From positions 13,464 to 77,463 of the forward strand of contig CAYGPZ010000015.1 of NCBI GenBank assembly GCA_964352025.1: DNA of 64,000 nt. The letters run 5' to 3'. The notes under the pieces were generated by a model that was not told the origin of the DNA, did no database searches, and was given only the letters and a program-made list of their open reading frames with translations. This document shows positions 1 to 8,993 of this stretch, piece after piece. The DNA comes from Hirschia sp964352025 (GTDB lineage: Bacteria > Pseudomonadota > Alphaproteobacteria > Caulobacterales > Hyphomonadaceae). Within the stretch, counting starts at the first letter, position 1, and every line of letters begins with the position of its first letter. The position numbers and the translations under genes are program-made.

Positions 1-577
1 TTGCCTGCGTTTCAGGCGTCTTGAACGATTTTGATACAACAATTACAAGCGTTGAAGACGCATCCAGCCCTTCAGTTGCTTCAGCAAAATCAGCAGGATC
101 CACATTGGCACAAAAACGAATGTTTGGACCTTTATGTCCCAGTGGACGAAGTGCGTCCCAAATCAACCGTGGACCAAGGTCTGATCCACCGATACCAATG
201 TGCAAAATTGTTTTAACTTCAAAACCTAATCCACCAGAATTTACTTTATCAGCAAACTCACCACACGCTTTTGCCTGCTGCTTGAACTCTTCAGATTTAG
301 GTAAATGATCGGCATTCCCACGTAAGGCCCAATGTAGTGCAGGACGATGCTCCGAACCATTGATAATCTCCCCACCAAATAGCTGCTTGATAGCGCCAGT
401 AAGGTCTTGTTGTTCTGCAAACTCAACTAACTGTTCATACGTTTCAGATGACAAAGGTTGGCGCGTAACGTCAGCTTCTATGTGAGGCCCCTTCCAAACA
501 AATCGCTCTGAACGACCGTCTTCACGAACAATCTCTTTCAGTGTTTGTGAGTGGTCTAAGCCTGAAACATTTGTCAT
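1..577 (-). CDS. pgi: glucose-6-phosphate isomerase, 5' part only (runs off the window)
   Basis: This enzyme interconverts glucose 6-phosphate and fructose 6-phosphate in the cytoplasm. Reading the minus strand from the ATG at 577-575 gives about 192 residues with no stop before the window edge, so only the N-terminal third is present. The family signature IGIGGSDLGPR and the sugar-phosphate-binding stretch VSKSFKTPET are both readable. A Shine-Dalgarno-like AAAGGA lies just upstream of the ATG, which supports this start. The gene is divergent from the cytochrome c gene at 725. Several short open frames on both strands here are shadows of it. Identity is secure; the C-terminal half with the remaining catalytic residues is not visible. 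Confidence 0.95.
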   Translation of the reverse strand, partial: MTNVSGLDHSQTLKEIVREDGRSERFVWKGPHIEADVTRQPLSSETYEQLVEFAEQQDLTGAIKQLFGGEIINGSEHRPALHWALRGNADHLPKSEEFKQQAKACGEFADKVNSGGLGFEVKTILHIGIGGSDLGPRLIWDALRPLGHKGPNIRFCANVDPADFAEATEGLDASSTLVIVVSKSFKTPETQA

Positions 578-724
578 TTGAGTTCCTTTAAGTAACATCG
601 TTCCGAACAATTAGTTTTATATGCGCAATCTATGCCAAAAACAGCTGGACAGTATCACTGCAACCTGAGAAAAGTTGATACACATGTTTGTATAGCTGGT
701 CACGTGTCAAAGGAGACTGTTTAC

Positions 725-1237
725 ATGCTTAAATACCGTTTTTTTGCATTGGCAATTATTACGCCCGCAATTCTATTGGGTTGTGGTGAAAAAGAAGCAT
801 CTTCTCCCGCTAAAACGGCATCTGCGCCTGTCGCAGCGCCTGCCCCAGTGAAAGCAGAAGACACGGCAGAAAAAGATGCGGAAACTGCTGCGCTTATTGC
901 CGCTCTTCCAGCACCGTATAATACAGCTGATTACAACAAAGGCCGCCGACAATATGCGACATGTAAATCATGCCATCTATTAACTGAAGAAGGCGGACAT
1001 CGTGTTGGTCCAAACCTACACAAAATGTTTGACCGAGTAGTTGGTGAAGCTGAAGGCTTTAAGTACTCAGATGCCCTGCTCGAAGCTGATTTCGAGTGGA
1101 CACCTGAACAGCTAGATCAGTGGTTGGCAAATCCAAGAAAATTCTTGCCGAAAAACCGTATGTCATTCGCTGGTATTTCAAAAGAAGAGCAGCGTATAAA
1201 CCTTATAGGTTATCTTTTAATCGAAACAGATAAATAG
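725..1237 (+). CDS. lipoprotein-anchored class I cytochrome c
   Basis: This 170-aa protein should be a membrane-tethered periplasmic electron carrier. It starts with a short lipoprotein signal (LLGC, acylated Cys20), followed by an Ala/Pro/Lys-rich linker to about residue 60 and one cytochrome c domain. The heme site is CKSCH (residues 80-84), GPNL follows at 95-98, and the likely axial methionine is Met146 in KNRMSF. An upstream in-frame ATG at 632 would place 31 residues before the signal peptide. The ATG at 725 has AAGGAG at 709-714 and puts the signal at the N-terminus, so I use it. The layout resembles membrane-anchored cytochromes c of the CycM/c552 type. Its redox partner is not evident from neighbours. 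Confidence 0.9.
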   Translation: MLKYRFFALAIITPAILLGCGEKEASSPAKTASAPVAAPAPVKAEDTAEKDAETAALIAALPAPYNTADYNKGRRQYATCKSCHLLTEEGGHRVGPNLHKMFDRVVGEAEGFKYSDALLEADFEWTPEQLDQWLANPRKFLPKNRMSFAGISKEEQRINLIGYLLIETDK

Positions 1238-1249
1238 GTTTAAGCTTTT

Positions 1250-1277
1250 CATCTGGCGCTAGAATTTGCGCCAGATG
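1250..1277. terminator. perfect 10-bp hairpin between convergent genes
   Basis: CATCTGGCGC (1250-1259) pairs perfectly with GCGCCAGATG (1268-1277) around an 8-nt loop. It sits 12 bases after the cytochrome c stop and overlaps the stop codon of the minus-strand gene at 1259. There is no clear T-run on either side, so calling it an intrinsic terminator is an inference from position. Confidence 0.45.
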
Positions 1278-1963
1278 GACATGAAAGCACTTGTTTCATC
1301 AAAGGCCCCGCTGACTTCATTCCGAACGCCAATACCAACAAATTGCTTTCCGATTTTACGACTAATATCCATCTCAAGTTTGAAAAATTCACGGCCTGGA
1401 TATTGCTCGCTAAAAGCCTTCACTTGAAGATCCCACTTATCCGTTGGCTGAAAACCTATTACCGCATCGAGTGTTGCGTGTTCGCACCCTTGTCTCGCAC
1501 CCGTTGCGATCTCGCTAAACGCATAGACCGGTCGCCCACCTATTTTGTTTGAATATCCGACCGCAACTCCCACTTCAGCGCCAAAACCTCCGCAAGATAG
1601 GTCATCTAGTTTTTCACCAACAAAAACTGTCGTTTGGCCGGCCACGCTCAAGGTATCAGATTGCCATATACGCCGCTTAGCGCCGGCCTCACCGGAAGAT
1701 CTATCATTGTAGTTCGCTTCTTCGCGCCAAACTGTCTCAACCTTGCCCGTCACCGTCCAATCTTGTGTCACACCAGCCTCAAAATACGAATCTTGACGCC
1801 AATTTCGACCAAAATCACCGCGCTCATAACTCACATTGATAGATTGATATCCTGTATCTTTTTCTAAAGTCCAAGCACTTGCAAAAGCATCCTGAGCAAG
1901 GACAATAGATTTGATACAACCTGATAAAATTCCTAGACTTATACTCTTCGTTTTTTTACCCAT
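1259..1963 (-). CDS. exported outer-membrane-like protein of unknown function
   Basis: This 234-aa protein begins with a basic start and a hydrophobic stretch ending in a plausible signal peptidase site (AFASA, about residue 30). The mature part is rich in alternating polar and aromatic residues, with short strands such as WTVTGKVETVW and LSVAGQTTVFVG. It ends in Phe (SIWRKF), as many outer-membrane beta-barrels do. Two cysteines (in LSCGGFG and RQGCEH) could form a disulfide. I do not recognise a named family. The predicted location is outer membrane or periplasm. It is convergent with the cytochrome c gene, and its stop codon lies inside the hairpin at 1250-1277. Confidence 0.6.
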   Translation of the reverse strand: MGKKTKSISLGILSGCIKSIVLAQDAFASAWTLEKDTGYQSINVSYERGDFGRNWRQDSYFEAGVTQDWTVTGKVETVWREEANYNDRSSGEAGAKRRIWQSDTLSVAGQTTVFVGEKLDDLSCGGFGAEVGVAVGYSNKIGGRPVYAFSEIATGARQGCEHATLDAVIGFQPTDKWDLQVKAFSEQYPGREFFKLEMDISRKIGKQFVGIGVRNEVSGAFDETSAFMSIWRKF

Positions 1964-2175
1964 TTAAATGCCCCCACACTTACCGAAAAATATATTGAGG
2001 GCTTCAACAGAGAAAAACAAACGCTTTCCCCTAAAATCACAAGCCACTCGCCTAGCGGTTGCAAACAAAATGAATATCTATAACTTGACGAATGGCTCCA
2101 ATTATCCACCATTAAAATCAAAGGGTTTTGAACACACGCCCAAAAAATAAAAAGCGCAATATAGAGAAGAAACAT

Positions 2176-2949
2176 ATGAGCGGGACTTCACCACGTATCC
2201 ACTTTATCGCGAGCAATCGTCCCGAAGCGCAGACGGCTTTCGCAACATTGTCACGCAAATACGGCCAAACCGAATTGGATAGCTCAGATGTTGTCGTCAC
2301 ATTGGGCGGAGACGGGACAATGCTTGAAGCTTTGCACACCCGGTTTCAGGACAAACTACCCGTTTATGGAATGCATCGTGGTTCAGTCGGTTTTCTGATG
2401 AATGACTATTCTGATGACGACCTACCAGATCGAATTGATAATGCTGTGCGTGCGATTATCCATCCACTGGAAATGAAAGCGACTGTTATGGATGGAGGCA
2501 AACATACATTCAGGGCTATCAATGAAGTTTCACTCATCAGACAATCAGCTCAAGCTGCCAAGCTGCGCATTTTTGTCGATGATAAAGAGCGTCTGGATGA
2601 GCTGGCATGCGATGGTGTTCTTGTTGCGACACCGGCTGGATCAACAGCATATAATCTTTCTGCCTACGGCCCTATTCTACCCATTCGATCTAACCTGTTA
2701 GCACTCACACCAATATCGCCATTTAGGCCCCGCCGCTGGAGAGGTGCATTATTGCGCCATGACGCCATCGTCAGATTCGAAACAATAGACGGCGAACATC
2801 GCGCAGTTGCAGCAACTGCCGACACACAAGAAGTTAGAAACGTCAAAACGGTGGAAGTCAGAGAAGACCGTAAGAACTCTCTCACTCTATTATTTGACGA
2901 AGGGCATGCTCTTGATGACCGTATTTTGCAGGAACAGTTTGCCTACTAA
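2176..2949 (+). CDS. nadK: NAD kinase
   Basis: This cytoplasmic kinase phosphorylates NAD to NADP. The diagnostic GGDGTM lies at residues 44-49. The second conserved block, ending in GSTAYNLSAYGPILP, sits in the middle of the protein and is followed by the ISPFRPRRW stretch typical of alphaproteobacterial NadK. The longest open frame starts at 2128, but the ATG at 2176 is preceded by a purine-rich AGAGAAGA and gives 257 aa, close to the usual length for this clade. It appears to be transcribed alone; the next gene begins about 110 bases downstream. Confidence 0.94.
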   Translation: MSGTSPRIHFIASNRPEAQTAFATLSRKYGQTELDSSDVVVTLGGDGTMLEALHTRFQDKLPVYGMHRGSVGFLMNDYSDDDLPDRIDNAVRAIIHPLEMKATVMDGGKHTFRAINEVSLIRQSAQAAKLRIFVDDKERLDELACDGVLVATPAGSTAYNLSAYGPILPIRSNLLALTPISPFRPRRWRGALLRHDAIVRFETIDGEHRAVAATADTQEVRNVKTVEVREDRKNSLTLLFDEGHALDDRILQEQFAY

Positions 2950-3060
2950 ACGTTTCATCGTCATACTTCTTGTTAACGAGTCGCCTTTAGGGTTGATTTA
3001 GAAATGTATATTTTAACGGCAGAATATGTGATTCTTCTGCCCTAGAGAGTGAGCACCGAG

Positions 3061-3573
3061 ATGGGTAAAGCTAAACCAATTGAAATTTTTACGCCTCCAA
3101 ATGCGTTAAAAGCCAAAGTTGGTGGTAGCCTCTCTCCTATGGATAAGGGAGCGGTGGCAAAAGCTGACGCAGCCCTTTCTAAACTTTCTTCTGAATTCCA
3201 AAACTGGATTGAAGATGAACTTAAGCGTCTGGAAGATGCTTGGGCCACCTTCACTTCTGCGGCCAATAAAGTTGATGCAGTATCCAATGTTCACGCTGTT
3301 GCGCATGACCTTAAAGGTTTGGCAAAAACATACGAATACCCTCTCGTAGGTCGCATGGCGGCCTCATTGTGTCGCTTGACCAATGATGAAGTTGATCGCG
3401 AAAAGTCTCCGGAACACTTGATCCGCGCACACATTGACGGCGTTAGAGCCGCAATTAAAGGGCACATCAAAACAGAAGAGCACCCGGTGGGTTCTATTCT
3501 GGTTACCGAGATGGAATCTCAGGTCACCGAATTTGAAGCAAAAAATTCACTGCTTGAAGAAGATGAAAAGTAA
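3061..3573 (+). CDS. histidine phosphotransfer (Hpt) domain protein
   Basis: This acidic, mostly helical protein of about 170 aa has one Hpt-like core. The segment AHDLKG carries the candidate phospho-acceptor His82 and is followed by a helix ending ASLCRL, as in Hpt domains that shuttle phosphate between receiver domains. The first 30 residues (with FTPPNAL) look like an unstructured tail. A GTG at 3049 is an alternative start, but the GAGTGAG-like sequence just before the ATG at 3061 favours the latter. It is the first gene of a small signalling island that also has a receiver protein at 6680. Which kinase phosphorylates it cannot be seen here. Confidence 0.7.
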   Translation: MGKAKPIEIFTPPNALKAKVGGSLSPMDKGAVAKADAALSKLSSEFQNWIEDELKRLEDAWATFTSAANKVDAVSNVHAVAHDLKGLAKTYEYPLVGRMAASLCRLTNDEVDREKSPEHLIRAHIDGVRAAIKGHIKTEEHPVGSILVTEMESQVTEFEAKNSLLEEDEK

Positions 3574-3702
3574 GACGACCGTCCAAGTCGTAATTCCTTC
3601 TAAATCCTAACGATATTCCGTTGATCTTTCAAAAAATTATGCTCCGAGACTTCGCGGAGTATAAAAGTTAATCTGCTAGCTTGGTTCCATAAATAAATAA
3701 AT

Positions 3703-4410
3703 ATGGACCCAACCATGACCAGCGCCACACCATTTAGAGTCATTGCCAACGACAATGAAATCGCGAAAAATCGTGATTCAAGAATTCGTTTTGCCAAAAT
3801 TCAAGATTTAAAAACTGGCGAAGTGGTCGGCGTTGATTCTCAATTGGAAACTTCTTATGAAGAAACTGCCCTATTTGGGTTCGCTGCTGGAAACGCAGTT
3901 CAAGAAAGTCCTGCGCAATGGCTAGGCAACCAAATTGAACGTATCGGTTTGCTTGCGCAAGAGCAGCAAAATATCGATCGTCCAATATCTATAATCGCTC
4001 CACTTGCAGCACTGTCTCACCCAGACGCCCCAATGGCAGCTGAAGCAGGAGCACGCCGTGCAAATATCTGCCTTCAAGAGATACGTATAGAATTCCCTGA
4101 CGCTGCAATATATGAGGCCGAAGACATCGCCCCCGCATACATAGAGAACTTCTTTTCAAAGGGATTTAGAATTGGGATTGATGCACGCCAGTCTTGGCGC
4201 AGCCCGTTCGGTGCTTATTTTAGCACTGTTGTAGAGGCAGTCCGTTTAGATGCGCGCAGATTAGATGATGCACTTCAAAACACTGACCGTGTCGAAAATG
4301 CTTACGGATCCGGTGCTATGATATTTGTTGAAAACGCCCGCTGGTCAGATGCCGAAGCATTGTCAGCTCAGGGAATAAAATTCGCGGTTAGCCCCCGCCT
4401 TGACGGGTAA
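3703..4410 (+). CDS. degenerate EAL-domain-like protein
   Basis: This 235-aa protein has the outline of an EAL (cyclic-di-GMP phosphodiesterase) fold but lacks the catalytic signatures. The segment FAKIQDLKTGEVVGVDSQL matches the N-terminal EAL strand (normally GxEAL), with DSQL instead of EAL. ICLQEIRIEF replaces the I-x-LEITE strand, and IGIDARQSW stands where active enzymes have DDFG. AVRLDARRL fits the strand that normally ends KID. It is therefore probably non-catalytic and acts as a binding or scaffold protein, which is inference. ATG 3703 and ATG 3715 are both possible starts and neither has a good Shine-Dalgarno sequence. It is convergent with the DUF2336 gene, with 13 bases between stops. 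Confidence 0.6.
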   Translation: MDPTMTSATPFRVIANDNEIAKNRDSRIRFAKIQDLKTGEVVGVDSQLETSYEETALFGFAAGNAVQESPAQWLGNQIERIGLLAQEQQNIDRPISIIAPLAALSHPDAPMAAEAGARRANICLQEIRIEFPDAAIYEAEDIAPAYIENFFSKGFRIGIDARQSWRSPFGAYFSTVVEAVRLDARRLDDALQNTDRVENAYGSGAMIFVENARWSDAEALSAQGIKFAVSPRLDG

Positions 4411-4423
4411 GCAGTTTACAAGC

Positions 4424-5572
4424 TTACGCTTGCTTTTGAATTTTATCCCGTCCAACGTCATCAAGTGAATCCAGCTTCTCAAGTAGATACTCAAGGTCTG
4501 CTCGGGGAATGGCTTGGAATTGAGTCAGGACACGTTCTGTCATGCGTTTACGGAAACGAACAAGGTCCCCTTCTCCGCCATCCATGGAATTTTCATGAAA
4601 CACTTGGATTGCTAGCTTAAATGCTGGGAACATTCCCGAAGGAAGTCCGGCTCTTTCAAAGATTGTTTTCAGACCTAAATTTCCTGCATCATGTATCATC
4701 AACCAAGCTTTTGAATGCGGGACACCCGCAAGCTCAGCAAATGCCCATTCCACAAAATTCATATGTCCCAGACACATAGCTCGCATAATGAGCGATGGTG
4801 TCATACGTCCACTTAAATTCAATTGTTGAACAAACTGTCCCGGATCGGACGTTTTTCCAGCTTGCTCGACTAGATCCAGCGTTGCCCGCTCGCGCGCACC
4901 CGATGCAATTTCAATAGCCAATTTTGGCGGCAATTCGTGCTCATTTACCAAACGATCGAATAGTTCGCCAGTAACAAGAGAAACCATTTTTTCTGCGATG
5001 TGGACAGGAATTTGGTTGCGCGAAATGATCGCGCCCTTTACATCATCATCTTCTTCAAATCGCGTGAGCGTTGAATCATACGCGCGGTCACTAAATGATG
5101 CGCCCTCATTTAAAGCAGCAGCTTCGACAGCTTCTTTGTGTCCGTGCTCTGCAATAACTTCAACAACCGCTTCGGAAACTTCATCTCGCTCAGCAATCGC
5201 AACCTGCTTTTCTGGAGAGGAAGCAAGCAACAGCTCAATCAGGTCATCTTCGGATAAGCGCGGTGAGTGCTTTAAAATAGGTGTCGCGACACTTTCAATA
5301 TCTCGTGCCAATCTGACAGCAAGATCTTTAGGTAAATTGTGTGAATTTCTAAGTGTTACAGCAAGTGTGCGGCGCACCAAAGCGGCAGCATCTTCTGCAA
5401 GAATTCGCATTATCTGATCTGCGTTTTCTCTGTCCTTAGGCGACAATTTAGCCGTATCTATCCGTCGACAAATCTTGTGAGCTGCGTTGGCTCTTGCTTC
5501 TGGTGTCGCGCCTTTTACGAGGCGACGAATGTCATCTTGAGTCAAATTTGAACGCATTGTTGCGACGGACAT
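4424..5572 (-). CDS. DUF2336 domain protein
   Basis: This soluble 382-aa alpha-helical protein is built from HEAT-like helical pairs (for example ARANAAHKICRRID, ALVRRTLAVTLRNS, LAIEIASGARERATLD). I assign it to DUF2336, a family common in alphaproteobacteria with no settled function. There is no signal peptide or membrane segment. The C-terminal part (residues about 275-370) is a separate helical region with a conserved feel (FAELAGVPHSKAWLMIHD). It sits between a degenerate EAL protein and a lytic transglycosylase, within a locus that also encodes Hpt and receiver proteins, so a signalling or cell-cycle role is possible. That role is inference from context only. Confidence 0.7.
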   Translation of the reverse strand: MSVATMRSNLTQDDIRRLVKGATPEARANAAHKICRRIDTAKLSPKDRENADQIMRILAEDAAALVRRTLAVTLRNSHNLPKDLAVRLARDIESVATPILKHSPRLSEDDLIELLLASSPEKQVAIAERDEVSEAVVEVIAEHGHKEAVEAAALNEGASFSDRAYDSTLTRFEEDDDVKGAIISRNQIPVHIAEKMVSLVTGELFDRLVNEHELPPKLAIEIASGARERATLDLVEQAGKTSDPGQFVQQLNLSGRMTPSLIMRAMCLGHMNFVEWAFAELAGVPHSKAWLMIHDAGNLGLKTIFERAGLPSGMFPAFKLAIQVFHENSMDGGEGDLVRFRKRMTERVLTQFQAIPRADLEYLLEKLDSLDDVGRDKIQKQA

Positions 5573-5651
5573 ATTAATTACCTGTGGTAAATCACGCTCT
5601 TACAATAATTAAGCGCTTATATAGAATGGTCTTTTATTGTTAACGAAGCTT

Positions 5652-6494
5652 TTATGTCAGACTAGTTTTTGTATTCGTCTTTACTTCTTCTCTTTGTTCA
5701 TCTGCATTTTCAAGGTGTCTTTGCTGAAGATCCAACAACGTCATCACCATACCGGAACTTAGGTGCATACCCATTTTTAGTGTTCCTGTAGGAGCCATTG
5801 GCATATCTTGAACAAACTTGTTCACTTCACTTACGACACTTACAGATGAATTTGAACTTGGTGCAGGCTGATGTTTCGTTTTGGTCAGTTCAGCGTAAAC
5901 AGCTGACACGCTGCGCGCCTTACCGCTCTTTTCATTAAAGATGGCAGGGTTGGCCCTAGCAGCAGCCGGAAATAAATCAGCCGCTTTTTCGTTTGATCCC
6001 GACTTTACAGCATTAATCAGATTTGCAGCGCCTGATGGCCCCATAAAGTGGGCAATATAAAGTTCTTTTTCAGAAGGGTTTCGGCCAATCTTATTCCTTA
6101 AAATCGTAGCATTCTCATTTGCCAACTCACCCGCCATTCGGGCCGCAATCATTGGATCTTTGCGAAGAGCTAAAATATCTGATCTTTCTTGATGGGACGC
6201 GACATCAACATTGCGTCCATCGACCTGAATAGCACCAGCTTCTTGTTTTAGGCCGTATTTTTCGCCGTAACGATCGACCATTCTTAACCAGGTATCATCA
6301 GTAAATTGAAAAAGCCCTGTGGCTGAAGATGTAGCTGCCTTCGCATTCGGATCCATGCCGGATTCACGTTGAGCGGTTTTCAATAGATAATTGAAATTAG
6401 CTCCGGTTTCACTCGAAGCTTTCTGGATTGCTGATCTTGCATCAACTCTATTTGACGACAAAAGCGATATCGAAGATTGGGGGTAACTGTCCAT
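5652..6494 (-). CDS. SLT-type lytic transglycosylase domain protein without signal peptide
   Basis: The 280-aa product has an N-terminal goose-lysozyme-like SLT domain. The catalytic Glu is Glu44 in QRESGMDP, followed by ATGLFQFTDDTW (residues 58-69) and later YIAHFMGPSGA. Such enzymes cleave peptidoglycan glycan strands to give 1,6-anhydro ends, often to make room for flagella, pili or secretion systems. There is no recognisable signal peptide, so export would need another route, as proposed for flagellar transglycosylases. The C-terminal 100 residues are low complexity with a final amphipathic helix (MTLLDLQQRHLENADEQ). It is upstream of, and co-directional with, the DUF2336 gene (80 bases apart), so they may form an operon. 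Confidence 0.82.
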   Translation of the reverse strand: MDSYPQSSISLLSSNRVDARSAIQKASSETGANFNYLLKTAQRESGMDPNAKAATSSATGLFQFTDDTWLRMVDRYGEKYGLKQEAGAIQVDGRNVDVASHQERSDILALRKDPMIAARMAGELANENATILRNKIGRNPSEKELYIAHFMGPSGAANLINAVKSGSNEKAADLFPAAARANPAIFNEKSGKARSVSAVYAELTKTKHQPAPSSNSSVSVVSEVNKFVQDMPMAPTGTLKMGMHLSSGMVMTLLDLQQRHLENADEQREEVKTNTKTSLT

Positions 6495-6679
6495 TGACTA
6501 AATCTGCCCTGCTATTTCACCGCAAATTACGGTGTCTAAGTCAATCTTTCGTTAACATTACCAATATTAAACCTAGACGCCCATTGCACCCCTTAGTTGA
6601 TTGCAGTTCTTCCTCTTTCAAATTAGTCCAAATTCCTATTTAAACACGTATCTCAATAGGACTAATTGGACTGAATAGA

Positions 6680-7171
6680 ATGGGTGATTTAAAAGCTGTA
6701 ACGGTATTGGTTGTCGATGATCACCAAAACATGCGTCACATTTGGCTCACCGTATTAAAAGGTTTTGGAGTTAGACGCGTTGTCCAAGCATCCGACGCTG
6801 CATCTGCGCTTGAAATTTTACGGGATCAGCAGATAGATATAGCTGTTATCGATGTTGTCATGCCAGATATTTTAGGCACTGAATTAGTCACAATGATCAG
6901 ACGTGCCGAAGATAGCTCCAACAAACTTCTTCCAATCATCGTATGTACCGCCGATACGCGTCGCTCTGCGATTTACCAGCTTATAAATGCAGGAACAGAT
7001 GAAATTCTGACCAAACCTGTTCGCCCAGACGCTATATGGCAGCGCATCGTTTCCGTTGTTAATCATCGAAGACAGTTCTTAAAAACACCAACCTATTTTG
7101 GACCAGACCGCCGCCGCGTAAACGATCCATCTTTCAGAGGCAAGGACAGAAGAGAATCCGCTTTTATCTAG
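6680..7171 (+). CDS. CheY-like single-domain response regulator
   Basis: This 163-aa protein consists of one receiver domain (residues about 7-125) plus a short basic tail. The acidic pair is Asp13-Asp14, the phospho-acceptor Asp58 (VIDVVMPD), the switch Thr90 and the conserved Lys112 (TKPV). The tail contains FGPDRRR and a second DRR motif, seen in a family of alphaproteobacterial CheY-like proteins. There is no DNA-binding output domain, so it should act by protein contact or as a phosphorelay intermediate. The Hpt protein at 3061 is the obvious local partner, though this is inferred. Its stop overlaps the convergent thiO-like gene by 4 bases. Confidence 0.88.
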   Translation: MGDLKAVTVLVVDDHQNMRHIWLTVLKGFGVRRVVQASDAASALEILRDQQIDIAVIDVVMPDILGTELVTMIRRAEDSSNKLLPIIVCTADTRRSAIYQLINAGTDEILTKPVRPDAIWQRIVSVVNHRRQFLKTPTYFGPDRRRVNDPSFRGKDRRESAFI

Positions 7172-8340
7172 CTGAGCGCTTCCAAAATTCTGGATTTCTT
7201 AAATCGCACAGGAGAGAAACTCTCTTCCAGTGGCGTTAATTCCTGACCAAGAACCAGTTTTGTCAGAATATTTGCAGTAATTGGTGCCAATAATATTCCA
7301 TTGCGGTAATGACCAGCAGCGACCGCTATTCCATCAACATGGCTCCACCCGATCATGGGGGCATGGTCTTTAGTCCCAGGTCGAATACCAGCCCATGACA
7401 ATTTAATTTCAGCATCTCCCAATACAGGACAGACTTTGGCCGCCGCTGCCAGCAAGTCAGAGACATCTGCCTCAACGACTTCCTTATTGCCAACGCCCCA
7501 TTCAGACGTTGCACCAATAACTATTCTGGTTGATTTAGGGGCAATATATCCGGCACCAAAACGCAATACTTTTTCAGGCGCATTGGGCATAGGGTCCACT
7601 GCCAACATCTGCCCTTTTACAGGAATGATCGAATTTTTCGGAACCAAGTCTCGTTTTTTGCCGTCAATTCGAATTGGTTTTGAGGAATCGACTCCAGCTG
7701 TCCATATGATTGTATCAAATTGCCCAAGACTTGGAACTTCCCAACCATTTTGCTTTTTGTTCAAGTGAGTCACACAGGTGTCTGGGAAAATTTGCACGCC
7801 GCTTTCAGCCAAGGCCGATACCAAAGCCCCTATAACTGCCCAGTTATCAACTTGCTGATCTGTCGGTAACAATAAAGCATGCTTCAATTCATTCGATATG
7901 GATGGATCAATCTTGCGTGCTTTTTCGCCGCCTAACCGACGTACAGGAACATTCCTCGCTTCACATGACTTTTCTAACTTTTCTAAACGCTCAATTTCCT
8001 CAGAGGTAACTGCACATGCCAGGCTACCCAAACTAAAATAATCTAATGAAACGTCAGAATATGACTGAAGCCATGGTGCAAAATCACGCCATACATCAGC
8101 TCCCGCCATACACAGATCAAACAGCCCTTTATGAACATTTTCTTCGGCGGCAGCTTCATATGCAGGGGCTAACATCCCCGCCGCAGCCCAACTTGCTCCG
8201 GTTGCAGGCTTATTCTCATCTACCAAAGTAACGCGCACACCGCTTTGAGCCAGCTTGAGCGAGGCACACATGCCCACTAGCCCAGCGCCTACGACAAGAA
8301 CGCGTTTTTTAATTGGTTGTTGAGAGTTATAAAAAGTCAT
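7168..8340 (-). CDS. thiO: FAD-dependent glycine oxidase-like protein (ThiO type)
   Basis: This 390-aa DAO-family flavoenzyme has an N-terminal Rossmann motif VVGAGLVG (GxGxxG at residues 18-23) and the acidic residue ending the second strand in TLVDENKPATGAS. The following WAAAGMLAPAYEA is typical of ThiO/glycine oxidases. ThiO makes the glycine imine used in thiazole synthesis. The C-terminal LSWAGIRPGTKDHAPMIG fits the substrate-side signature of the family. No other thiamine genes lie nearby, so a different amino-acid oxidase activity remains possible. It is convergent with, and overlaps by 4 bases, the response-regulator gene. Confidence 0.75.
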   Translation of the reverse strand: MTFYNSQQPIKKRVLVVGAGLVGMCASLKLAQSGVRVTLVDENKPATGASWAAAGMLAPAYEAAAEENVHKGLFDLCMAGADVWRDFAPWLQSYSDVSLDYFSLGSLACAVTSEEIERLEKLEKSCEARNVPVRRLGGEKARKIDPSISNELKHALLLPTDQQVDNWAVIGALVSALAESGVQIFPDTCVTHLNKKQNGWEVPSLGQFDTIIWTAGVDSSKPIRIDGKKRDLVPKNSIIPVKGQMLAVDPMPNAPEKVLRFGAGYIAPKSTRIVIGATSEWGVGNKEVVEADVSDLLAAAAKVCPVLGDAEIKLSWAGIRPGTKDHAPMIGWSHVDGIAVAAGHYRNGILLAPITANILTKLVLGQELTPLEESFSPVRFKKSRILEALS

Positions 8341-8483
8341 AAGGCCAATATAAGCAATGACGAAACATATTGCATCCTAATTCGCCAGCCCCTGCCAATA
8401 TTCCGCAAAATCTGCTCACAAATTATGTGATTTTGGAATTATTGAGATTGGCTTAGCAAAACAGTCACAACGAAATTGGATAT

Positions 8484-8759
8484 TTAAGCAACTTCATCCC
8501 GAATATAGCGCTGGCTTCTCCAAAAATTCAAGAAACGTGCGGCGTGCAAGCGATCTTGAAAAATCAATTTTCTGTTCAAAGACGCACCATCATGTTCAGT
8601 CGTCATTATGAAATCCAACGGATTGGAAGCATCATCACAATCGATTGTGTCTTCGCACCATTTCGCAAAAGCATCTAAAGCAGCTGAAAGACGAGCACCG
8701 TCGCCAGCATCAGCACCTTCTAACTTTACAATTACTTCACTCACATCACACCCCGGCAT
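8484..8759 (-). CDS. small hypothetical protein, 91 aa
   Basis: This short acidic protein has no signal peptide, membrane segment or motif I recognise. It contains an acidic middle (WCEDTIDCDDAS) and a more basic C-terminal half (LIFQDRLHAARFLNFWRSQRYIRDE), suggesting a small folded alpha/beta domain. Coding status is supported by length, codon use like its neighbours and the absence of a better frame on either strand. It stands alone between the ThiO-like gene and leucine dehydrogenase, all on the minus strand but with gaps over 140 bases. Confidence 0.5.
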   Translation of the reverse strand: MPGCDVSEVIVKLEGADAGDGARLSAALDAFAKWCEDTIDCDDASNPLDFIMTTEHDGASLNRKLIFQDRLHAARFLNFWRSQRYIRDEVA

Positions 8760-8993
8760 TTCTTTTTGATTTGCCTTCCCAGAAACTTTTTAGGTTTCCA
8801 AAGAAAAGAATACTGAAAAATTGATCAGCATCCAGACAATAAACCGATGAGATGCAACAACTACGCCAAATTCCCCAAGCAGCGTATAAAATAATCACCC
8901 GCGATAATTACTTGAGCGAATACAATTGATAAAGCAGACGACTACTTGCCTTCAAAAGTATTCCAACCTTAAAATAGCAAAAATACTGATGAA

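Noticed and set aside
6551..6572. CtrA box (TTAA-N7-TTAA)
   Set aside because: The two TTAA elements present here are 11 bases apart, not 7, so they do not fit the consensus.
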